A DNA stretch of 11,570 nt from Nitrospira sp. (GTDB lineage: Bacteria; Nitrospirota; JACRHL01). This document shows, piece by piece, positions 5,865 through 11,570 of the stretch (positions within the stretch are counted from its first letter, which is position 1; every line of letters starts with the position of its first letter). The stretch covers positions 1-11,570 of the forward strand of contig JALWRU010000456.1 in assembly GCA_026994095.1 (NCBI GenBank), in the 5' to 3' direction. Under the pieces are notes generated by a model. The model was not told where the DNA came from and searched no databases. It saw nothing but the letters and a program-made list of their open reading frames with translations. The position numbers and the translations under genes were made by a program.

Positions 5865-6245
5865 ATGGATATCAAGACCATTGCCGATCAGGCCGTATAC
5901 TCCGACGAAAAAATGAAAAAGGTCGCGCTGTTCTCCACCGAGCGAGTGGCCAGCGATCTCTACTGTCTGGAGCCGGGCCAGAAGCAGAAGGTCCACGCCC
6001 ACGGTGGTGAAGACAAGATTTACTGCGTGCTGGATGGTGCGGGTACCGTGGTCATTGGCGACGAAGAGAAGGCCATTTCTGCTGGCCAGATCGTGATCGC
6101 GCCAGCGGGCGTTCCCCACGGGCTGGTGAACGGCGAAAGTCGTATGCAGGTGCTGGTATTCATGGCCCCCAACGCCCATTTTGAGGGCGGTCATGGCCAC
6201 GGTCACGACCACGGCCACAAACACGGCCCGGACTGCAACCACTAG
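5865..6245 (+). CDS. Single-domain cupin protein with His-rich C-terminal tail
   Basis: This 126-residue protein has one cupin barrel. Cupin motif 1 is PGQKQKVHAHGGEDKIYCVLDGAG, with likely metal ligands His44 and His46 and Glu49 or Asp50. Motif 2 is GQIVIAPAGVPHGLVN, with His85. The HAH-x4-K pattern, with Lys51 where many cupins carry Glu, fits a common group of small stand-alone cupins of unknown reaction. After about residue 104 comes a tail with seven His in the last 17 residues (110-126) and one Cys, which should bind Ni, Zn, Cu or similar ions. AAGGGA at 5847-5852 is the likely ribosome site. It heads a tight gene string: the next gene starts 14 bases after its stop. The function of the barrel cannot be named; metal storage or sensing is an inference from the tail. 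Confidence 0.85.
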   Translation: MDIKTIADQAVYSDEKMKKVALFSTERVASDLYCLEPGQKQKVHAHGGEDKIYCVLDGAGTVVIGDEEKAISAGQIVIAPAGVPHGLVNGESRMQVLVFMAPNAHFEGGHGHGHDHGHKHGPDCNH

Positions 6246-6259
6246 GGATTGTACCTCTG

Positions 6260-6433
6260 ATGGCAGCATTACGATGGACCGACGAAGCGACCCAGGAGAT
6301 GGCCAAGGTACCATTTTTTGTGCGGGGAATCGCCAAACGTGCGGTGGTGCGGTATGCGGAAGAGCACGGCTTGACCGAGATCGATCTGGAAGCGGTCAAC
6401 GCCGTGCGCGCCGCCCGCAAACACAAGTCGTGA
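6260..6433 (+). CDS. Small stand-alone PCP_red-domain protein
   Basis: This 57-residue protein begins with ATG at 6260, with AGGGA at 6244-6248 upstream, and ends at TGA 6431-6433. Its pattern matches the short PCP_red domain (Pfam PF08369) found at the C-terminus of the light-independent protochlorophyllide reductase B subunit and in small separate proteins: Trp6, Ala10, VPFFVRGIAK (17-26), Tyr32-Ala33, His36-Gly37 and Ile41. No other bacteriochlorophyll gene is present, so a role in pigment synthesis is not supported. It lies between the cupin gene (14 bases away) and the zinc-ribbon gene (22 bases away) and is probably co-transcribed. The role is unknown. Confidence 0.75.
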   Translation: MAALRWTDEATQEMAKVPFFVRGIAKRAVVRYAEEHGLTEIDLEAVNAVRAARKHKS

Positions 6434-6455
6434 CGAGGATGGCAGGCCATCTCCC

Positions 6456-6638
6456 ATGAGCGATGCTGCTGATACGGATGGGGGCGCACTTGCCGGTGGA
6501 CCCAACACCGTCATCTGCCCCGGTTGCAGTGCGGTGTATGACCAACGCTACCTGACCGAGTGCTGTCGGTATGAAGCGGGCCAGGGCTATCGGTGCCCGG
6601 CCTGCAATCACTTTTTGGAACAGGAACAGACACCGTGA
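6456..6638 (+). CDS. Small cysteine-rich zinc-ribbon-like protein, 60 residues
   Basis: I do not recognise a named family. The protein has Cys21-x2-Cys24 (VICPGC) and Cys47-x2-Cys50 (YRCPAC), spaced as in zinc ribbons, plus Cys36-Cys37 and His52. An acidic, probably disordered start (residues 1-18) precedes the ribbon. ATG at 6456 has AGG at 6444-6446 nine bases upstream. Its stop overlaps the GTG start of tldE in GTGA (6635-6638), so translation of the two is probably coupled. It could be a DNA- or protein-binding adaptor or a metal carrier; nothing in the sequence decides. The bracketing genes and conserved ribbon support a real gene. Confidence 0.7.
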   Translation: MSDAADTDGGALAGGPNTVICPGCSAVYDQRYLTECCRYEAGQGYRCPACNHFLEQEQTP

Positions 6639-7987
6639 CCGTGGCCAGTGCAACACTGCAAGAGTTGGTTCAACAGGTGGTGGAAGCCGCCCGTCGTGAG
6701 GGGGCCACCGCCGCCGACGTGATCGCCATGGAGGCCGACGCCTTCTCGGTACAGGTTCGCATGGGCGAGGTGGAGACCACCACCGGCGCCCGCGACAAGG
6801 GCATCGGCTTGCGGGTGTTTCATGGCCAGCGCTCAGCGTCGGCCTCCACCTCCGATTTTTCAGCAGCGGGCATTGAGCGGCTGGTTGCCGATACCTGTGT
6901 GCTGGCCAAATTGACCGAAGAAGACCCCTTTGCAGGGCTGCCGGACGACCCCACCCCCCCTTCCGGGCTGGACCTGGACCTGTGGGACGGGGGCACCCGC
7001 TTGTCAGTCGATGAGCGGGTGGCCATGGCCAAACAGGCCGAGGCGGTTGCCATGCAGGCCGACCCGCGCATCGTCAACAGCGAGGGTGGGGCGTTTGATA
7101 CCGCTGAGACGGAGGTGGCCTACGCCAATAGCAACGGCTTTGCCGGGGCCTACCGCACCAGTTCTTACGGCATCAGTGCCATGCCGGTCGCCAGCGAACA
7201 TGACAACATGCAGCGCGACTACTGGTACTCCAGCGCGCGCCATCTGGCCGACATGGAGTCGCCTGAGGCCGTCGGTGCCGAGGCCGCCCGGCGGGTATTG
7301 CGGCGACTGGGGGCGCGCAAGGTCGATACCTGTGAGGTGCCGGTGGTGTTTGACCCCAACATGAGCGCCAGTCTGCTGGGCCATCTGGCCTCGGCGGTGT
7401 CCGGTTCGGCGGTCTTTAAAGGGGTGTCGTTTTTAGGGGAGCACCTGAATCAATCGATCATGCCCGACGGTATTACCGTGGTGGATGATGCCAGCCTTGC
7501 CCGGGGGCTGGGGTCGCGCCCGTTTGACGGTGAAGGGATGGCCTCTGGTCGCCTGCCAGTGGTAGAGAACGGCACCTTGACAACGTTTTTGCTGGATAGT
7601 TACTCCGGCCGCAAGCTGAAGATGGCCAGCACCGGCAGCGCCTCACGCGGCCTGTCCGGCTCGCCGTCACCCTCCACCAGCAACTTTTATATGCTGGCGG
7701 GTAAGCACAGTGTGGCCGACATCATCGGCTCGGTGGAGCGCGGTCTGCTGGTGACTGAACTGATCGGTTTCGGGGTCAACGGAGTGACCGGAGACTATTC
7801 GCGCGGAGCCGCCGGGGTGTGGATCGAGAATGGTGAACTGTCCTTCCCGGTGGAGGAGATCACCATCTCCGGCAACCTGTTGGAAATGTTCCAGAATATC
7901 GAGATGGTCGGTGACGACCTTCACTTCCGCAGTCGGGTGACTGCGCCGACCCTGAAGATTTCTTCCATGACCCTAGCGGGGAACTAG
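6635..7987 (+). CDS. pmbA: TldE/PmbA, subunit of the TldD-TldE metalloprotease
   Basis: TldE pairs with TldD, which carries the zinc-binding protease motif. Together they degrade unfolded peptides, finish microcin B17 by removing its leader, and act on the CcdA antitoxin. The GTG at 6635 gives 450 residues, the same length as E. coli PmbA. Family blocks are seen in order: VRMGEVETTTGARDKGIGLRV, ASTSDFS, RIVNSEGG, MQRDYWYSSARH, PFDGEGM and, near the end, TGDYSRGAAGVWIENGEL followed by PVEEITISGNL. No HExxxH motif is present, as expected for TldE. AGGAA at 6622-6626 serves as ribosome site and the start overlaps the zinc-ribbon stop. The frame is open back to 6593, but that part lies within the preceding gene. 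No tldD is in the window. Confidence 0.93.
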   Translation: MTVASATLQELVQQVVEAARREGATAADVIAMEADAFSVQVRMGEVETTTGARDKGIGLRVFHGQRSASASTSDFSAAGIERLVADTCVLAKLTEEDPFAGLPDDPTPPSGLDLDLWDGGTRLSVDERVAMAKQAEAVAMQADPRIVNSEGGAFDTAETEVAYANSNGFAGAYRTSSYGISAMPVASEHDNMQRDYWYSSARHLADMESPEAVGAEAARRVLRRLGARKVDTCEVPVVFDPNMSASLLGHLASAVSGSAVFKGVSFLGEHLNQSIMPDGITVVDDASLARGLGSRPFDGEGMASGRLPVVENGTLTTFLLDSYSGRKLKMASTGSASRGLSGSPSPSTSNFYMLAGKHSVADIIGSVERGLLVTELIGFGVNGVTGDYSRGAAGVWIENGELSFPVEEITISGNLLEMFQNIEMVGDDLHFRSRVTAPTLKISSMTLAGN

Positions 7988-7990
7988 TGC

Positions 7991-8008
7991 ATCACACCCG
8001 CGTGTGAT
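7991..8008. repeat. Perfect 7-bp inverted repeat between tldE and the ABC genes
   Basis: ATCACAC at 7991-7997 and GTGTGAT at 8002-8008 are exact inverted copies around CCGC, four bases after the tldE stop. The following CACTTGCCCC has no T-run, so a terminator is not supported. It may be an operator for the ABC operon or an mRNA stem. Confidence 0.5.
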
Positions 8009-8043
8009 CACTTGCCCCGGCGGCGCCAGGATGGCCATGCCCT

Positions 8044-9180
8044 ATGCTCCAGGTTGACGGACTAACCAAACGATACGGACGTATCACTGCGCTTGAGGAC
8101 GTCTCCTTCACCATTACTGAAGGGGAGGTGGTCGGCCTGCTGGGTGAAAACGGCGCAGGCAAAAGCACTACCCTGGGGCTATTGTCAGGGGCGTTAAGCC
8201 CCACCTCAGGGCGGGTGACCATTGGTGGGCGCGACCTGTTCGACGACCCGATCCACACCAAACGAAAAGTCGGCTACCTGCCCGAGCGACTGCCGCTGGA
8301 TGAGCAGATGCGGGTGGGGAGTTATCTTGATTATGTGGGCCGCTTGCAGGGTCTTAACCGGCGCGAGCGTTCCATTGCCATGATGCGGGTGGTAGTCTCC
8401 TGCGGGCTGGACGCAGTGGTCAATCGCAGCATCGCGGTACTGTCTCGCGGTGGCCGTATGCGGGTGGGGTTGGCGCAGGCGTTGATCCACAATCCGGAGA
8501 TTGTCTTGCTGGACGAGCCCACCGCCGGGCTGGACCCGCAGCAGGTATTGCATATCCGGCGTTTGATTCTGTCCCTGTCGGGCCACCATACGGTGGTGTT
8601 CAGCAGCCACAACCTGGTGGAGGTATCCGAGTGTTGCAGCCGGGTACTGCTCATCAAGGAGGGGCACCTGATGAAGGAGGACCTGTTGGCCGACCTGCAA
8701 GCCCGTAGCGGAGAGGGGGTCACCCTGCTGGTACGGTTTTCACGGCCAGTAGACGGGTTCGACGAACATATTCGCTCCATGGACGGGGTGCGTAGGGTGG
8801 TCCCCGCCCATTCCGGCGGTGCCGGGGCGGTGGAGGTGACCATCGATGCGGATCAGGGCGAGCGCGAACAGTTTTTAGAGCGGCTGGTATTTCAAGGGTG
8901 GGGGCTGTGTGAAGTGCGCGAGACCACCGAAAGCCTGTCGGTGGCCATGATGCAGGACATGGACCTGGACGACGAGTTGCCCGGATCGGCCGGTTTTACT
9001 CCCCGGGTCGCACCGGCGGATGGGTTCACACCGATGGATGCGCAGCCGCAGACGAGCGAAGGGGAGGCCTCGCATGCCGCCGACGTGGTGCCGTCCTACG
9101 AAGATGATCCGCCACATGAATCGGACCTGATCGCCGGTGAACCGGCTGAACTGGAAGCCCGGGTGGAGCGCGACTCATGA
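8044..9180 (+). CDS. ABC transporter ATP-binding protein, GldA/CcmA type, with acidic C-terminal tail
   Basis: This 378-residue protein is the ATPase of an ABC-2 type system. It has Walker A GENGAGKST (34-42), YLPE (78-81) in the Q-loop region, signature LSRGGRMRVGLAQAL (133-147), Walker B with D-loop VLLDEPTAGLDP (154-165) and the switch His189 in SSHNLVEV. LSRGG in place of LSGGQ fits the GldA branch, but Met139 sits where RQR is usual. After a regulatory-type beta domain (about 215-304), the chain continues with 74 residues (305-378) rich in Asp, Glu, Pro and Ala, with GFTP twice; relatives normally end near residue 310. The ATG at 8044 has only a weak ribosome site. The stop overlaps the permease start as ATGA. 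The cargo is unknown. Confidence 0.92.
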   Translation: MLQVDGLTKRYGRITALEDVSFTITEGEVVGLLGENGAGKSTTLGLLSGALSPTSGRVTIGGRDLFDDPIHTKRKVGYLPERLPLDEQMRVGSYLDYVGRLQGLNRRERSIAMMRVVVSCGLDAVVNRSIAVLSRGGRMRVGLAQALIHNPEIVLLDEPTAGLDPQQVLHIRRLILSLSGHHTVVFSSHNLVEVSECCSRVLLIKEGHLMKEDLLADLQARSGEGVTLLVRFSRPVDGFDEHIRSMDGVRRVVPAHSGGAGAVEVTIDADQGEREQFLERLVFQGWGLCEVRETTESLSVAMMQDMDLDDELPGSAGFTPRVAPADGFTPMDAQPQTSEGEASHAADVVPSYEDDPPHESDLIAGEPAELEARVERDS

Positions 9181-9938
9181 TCGCTTTGTGGGGGATTTAT
9201 TTGCGCGAGCTGGGTCGCCTGTTGAGTGGCAGTGCGACCACGGTGGCGCTGCCACTGGCGCTGGCGGCGTTGACCTGGCAGCAATTTTTGGGGCCGAACG
9301 CCACCGGTCAGGTACAACTCGATACCGGCCTGCAAACCAGTGCCGGGTTGTTGGCGGTGCTGGCGGTCTGGTGCGCCTCTCCGGCCCTGGCCTGGGAGCG
9401 GATGCAGGGGACTGCCAACCTGTGGGCTACCTGTCCGGTGCGGCCGATGGCCGTGGTGCTGGGCAAGTTTTTGGCAGAGATGACCTATCTGATTCTGGCG
9501 GCGACGGTGCTGCTGGCGCCGTTGTTATGGCTCGATCTGGAGGCCGGGACGGTGGTCTGGAGCCGCTGGGGCGCTGGCGCGTCCGGGCTATTGCTGGTGA
9601 TGGCAGCGCTGACGGCGGTTACCTTGCTGGCATCGTCCCTGGTGACCCATTTCTCGACCGCGTTTCTGGCCGGGGTATCCGTCATGGCCGGGTGGTTGTG
9701 GGGTGGTCCAGTGCTGGAGCAGGTGGCAGTGGCTTTTGGTCGATTGCTGCCGCAGCCGTTGGGCATACAGGTTGAAAATCTAGGCCACTGGTTGGCGGGC
9801 TGGAACGGCCAGTCCTGGCTGTCGTCCCTGTATGTGGGGTGGGTCGATTTGCAACAGATTGCACTGTTACTGGCGGTGACCGCATGGATGCTGGTGGCCA
9901 CCCACCGCATGATCGTCTCTGAACGGTGGCGCGGATGA
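9177..9938 (+). CDS. ABC-2 type permease, GldF-like
   Basis: This 253-residue protein has about six membrane helices (near residues 20-38, 55-72, 100-120, 132-155, 158-177 and 223-243). Between helices 2 and 3 is WERMQGTANLWATCPVRPMAVVLGKFLAE, the short cytoplasmic segment typical of GldF-like ABC-2 permeases. It should form the channel driven by the preceding ATPase. Its ATG overlaps the ATPase stop, and its TGA overlaps the next ATG, so all three are likely made from one message with coupled translation. A 212-codon frame over the same bases is a composition shadow. The substrate is unknown; such systems are tied to gliding in Bacteroidetes but also occur in non-gliding bacteria. Confidence 0.88.
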   Translation: MIALWGIYLRELGRLLSGSATTVALPLALAALTWQQFLGPNATGQVQLDTGLQTSAGLLAVLAVWCASPALAWERMQGTANLWATCPVRPMAVVLGKFLAEMTYLILAATVLLAPLLWLDLEAGTVVWSRWGAGASGLLLVMAALTAVTLLASSLVTHFSTAFLAGVSVMAGWLWGGPVLEQVAVAFGRLLPQPLGIQVENLGHWLAGWNGQSWLSSLYVGWVDLQQIALLLAVTAWMLVATHRMIVSERWRG

Positions 9939-10549
9939 ACATGGGCATGCGACGTCTGCTCGGCTCAGGTCGTACCGCGCTGATCCTGGTCTTTTGGGGG
10001 GCGGTACTGGTGTGGGGGGTGATATTGACCGGCCAGTACGGGCTGGTTAAAGACCTGTCGGGTCGTGATCTGCCTGCCGTGCGCGCGCTGGTGGCCGAGT
10101 TGGCCCCGGATACCCGTGTCACCATGGTTGGCCCGTCCCCGTTATTGCCGTTGCTGGCACCGCTGGCGCGGGAGTCCGATCGATTGGTATTGAAGCAGGT
10201 GGCCCCGAATATGATGTCCCTGTCTGCGGAGGGCTTGCCCGCGGGCATCCGCATGGGCGATGTGCAGGTTCGTTCTGGCGAATCGTGGGTGGTCCTGCAG
10301 CAGCCCGACCTGGATGACCTGACCGGTGCGTTGACGCTGGTGGCATCACCACAACTGGGCCCCAGACCCGGTCAAAAAGCCCCGCTGCGGGACGATCGAG
10401 ACGCCTATCAGGTGCCGTTAGAGGCGGGGCACTCCTTACCGCGAGACCAGCGAGATACCGGCTTTATCTGGATGATGGCCGGAGTGCTGCTGCCGCTTGG
10501 TCTATGGGCGGCTGGTGGCTGGTGGCGTGTGGTTCGGCAGGGGCGATGA
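9935..10549 (+). CDS. Short GldG-like auxiliary protein of the ABC system
   Basis: This 204-residue protein starts at the ATG inside the ATGA overlap. It has an N-terminal membrane helix (about 17-33), an outer domain, and a C-terminal helix (about 178-197, GFIWMMAGVLLPLGLWAAGG). VKDLSGRDLPAVRALVAELAPDTRVTMVGPS matches the start of the GldG/ABC_transp_aux outer domain. The later EGLPAGIRMGDVQV...DDLTGAL recalls the segment before its GATase-like core. Usual GldG proteins have about 450 residues or more, so most of that core is missing here with both membrane ends kept and the frame intact. It is probably a real compact variant and not a broken gene. The assignment depends on position and weak similarity. 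Confidence 0.65.
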   Translation: MNMGMRRLLGSGRTALILVFWGAVLVWGVILTGQYGLVKDLSGRDLPAVRALVAELAPDTRVTMVGPSPLLPLLAPLARESDRLVLKQVAPNMMSLSAEGLPAGIRMGDVQVRSGESWVVLQQPDLDDLTGALTLVASPQLGPRPGQKAPLRDDRDAYQVPLEAGHSLPRDQRDTGFIWMMAGVLLPLGLWAAGGWWRVVRQGR

Positions 10550-11570
10550 TGATACGAATCTCCTATTGGACCGCGATCCTGTTGCTGGCTTTGCCACTGG
10601 TGCAGGCACAGGCGGGGGTGGCCCTGTTCACCCCCCCCACCGAGCCAGAGCCGCTACAGATTCGCGATGGACAGCAGCACATAACACTCTCCTTTGAGAA
10701 GGGGCGCTGGTGGATCACCGGGGCCGACCTGCGCCGCCATATCGCCGATCGGGTGGCGGTTGAGCAACTCTTTGAACGCCTTGCCACGCTGAAGGCAGAG
10801 CGTTCTGTAGGCCGCTACGGGCAGGTGCCCGATGACGCCTTTGCCGCCCCGGTGACGGTGGTATGGGGTGATCAACAGATTCAGATTGGTGGGCCCAGCC
10901 GGATTCCCGGCCTGCGCTACGGCCATCTGACGGACGGTTCCCTGCATTTGCTAGGGCCGCTGGATCTGCCCAGGTCCATTGACGGGCTGGTGGACCGACG
11001 ACTGTTCCCGCAGGGGATCGGTATGGTCACCGAGGTCAATATCAGTGGGCCCAGGCATCTGCTGCATGCCAGCCGCAAGGAAGGCAGTTGGCGACTGACC
11101 GCGCCGCAGGCATCACGCATGGAGCCACAGGTGGTCGATGACTGGCTGGCGCAACTCCTCACGTTGCAAGGCGACCCGGTACCGGAGGCCATTCGGGAGG
11201 AGCAGATGGCGGTACAGTTGATCCGCGCTGACGGCCCACTCATTGAGATGGCGTTTCTCGACGATAACGTGGTGGCGCTGGCCGGGGAGACCTTTCAGAT
11301 CGACACGCCCCAGCCGACATTGCCGCGCTATTTCGACTGGATGGAGAAGCAGATTGTCGATATCGCTCCGGGCGACATTACCGGTATTCAGGTCCAGCAC
11401 GAAGATACTACCCGTGTATTTCAGCGCAACGAGCGGCGTCAGTGGATCGACCGGATATCCGGGTTGCGCTACCGCACGTGGACCACACGACTGTTTGAAC
11501 TGCTGGCACCGTTGACCGCAACCGGCTTGCTGGACGAGGTTCCTGAAAATTTGGGGCCAGCGGACCTGGA
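10546..11570 (+). CDS. DUF4340-type protein of the ABC operon, 3' end outside window
   Basis: The frame is open from ATG 10546 (or 10549) to the window edge with no stop, giving at least 341 residues. Residues 1-23 (RISYWTAILLLALPLVQAQAG) are a signal peptide or membrane anchor. Beyond it are repeated DUF4340-like segments: ITLSFEKGRWWITGADLRRHIADRVAVEQLFERLATLKAERSVG, then ASRKEGSWRLTAPQASRMEPQVVDDWLAQLLTL, and a third start at RVFQRNERRQWIDR. The pattern of a Trp-containing strand followed by a helix that ends in a short loop is typical. DUF4340 genes commonly follow gldG-like genes in this type of operon. The start overlaps the GldG-like stop as ATGA. It probably acts outside the inner membrane beside the permease; the function is unknown. 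Confidence 0.75.
   Translation, partial: MMIRISYWTAILLLALPLVQAQAGVALFTPPTEPEPLQIRDGQQHITLSFEKGRWWITGADLRRHIADRVAVEQLFERLATLKAERSVGRYGQVPDDAFAAPVTVVWGDQQIQIGGPSRIPGLRYGHLTDGSLHLLGPLDLPRSIDGLVDRRLFPQGIGMVTEVNISGPRHLLHASRKEGSWRLTAPQASRMEPQVVDDWLAQLLTLQGDPVPEAIREEQMAVQLIRADGPLIEMAFLDDNVVALAGETFQIDTPQPTLPRYFDWMEKQIVDIAPGDITGIQVQHEDTTRVFQRNERRQWIDRISGLRYRTWTTRLFELLAPLTATGLLDEVPENLGPADL

Noticed and set aside
6954..6960. Run of seven C inside tldE as a phase-variation tract
   Set aside because: Short, in normal Pro codons, and expected by chance in GC-rich DNA.
9137..9775. 212-codon + strand frame overlapping the permease
   Set aside because: The product is a Gly/Arg-rich low-complexity chain; the GldF-like frame has real membrane helices and motif.

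Overview
The window is a GC-rich stretch of bacterial chromosome in which every supported gene lies on the + strand. GTG and TTG starts are used beside ATG, and several gene junctions overlap by 4 bases. A PBP5-type D,D-carboxypeptidase, a TldE/PmbA protein and a YciO-type protein suggest a Gram-negative bacterium, probably a proteobacterium. I cannot place it more precisely. No tRNA, rRNA, insertion sequence, phage gene or CRISPR array is visible, so this looks like a run of housekeeping and regulatory operons, not an island.

Bases 3-2219: the window opens inside the C-terminal part of a family-57 glycoside hydrolase. After a 289-base gap comes a two-gene regulatory unit: an ECF sigma factor and a membrane-spanning anti-sigma factor. 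The anti-sigma N-terminus carries a zinc site with the same spacing as the redox sensor RsrA (Cys6, His32, Cys36, Cys39). Upstream of the sigma gene is GGGAAT-N18-GTT, the form of promoter known for SigR-type sigma factors, which suggests that the pair activates itself. Both genes also carry short repeats (three octamers; nine G) where strand slippage would shift the frame.

Bases 2220-5334: a good sigma-70-like promoter with an overlapping dyad precedes a YciO-like TsaC/Sua5-family gene. That gene overlaps a D-alanyl-D-alanine carboxypeptidase gene. A separate acetyl-CoA acetyltransferase (thiolase) follows.

Bases 5335-7987: an extended -10 promoter and a leader hairpin precede a small MTH1187-family (thiamine-binding type) protein with a TTG start. 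A second promoter-like region with a perfect dyad precedes a run of four genes: a cupin with a His-rich tail, a 57-residue stand-alone PCP_red-domain protein, a 60-residue cysteine-rich zinc-ribbon-like protein, and tldE/pmbA. The last two share a GTGA overlap.

Bases 7988-11570: four genes joined by ATGA overlaps form a GldA/GldF/GldG/DUF4340-type ABC-2 system. They are an ATPase with an unusual 74-residue acidic tail, a six-helix permease, a strongly shortened GldG-like protein, and a DUF4340-like protein that runs off the window. The least familiar parts are the short GldG variant with the tailed ATPase, the cupin/PCP_red/zinc-ribbon/TldE gene string, and the predicted redox-sensing sigma/anti-sigma circuit.
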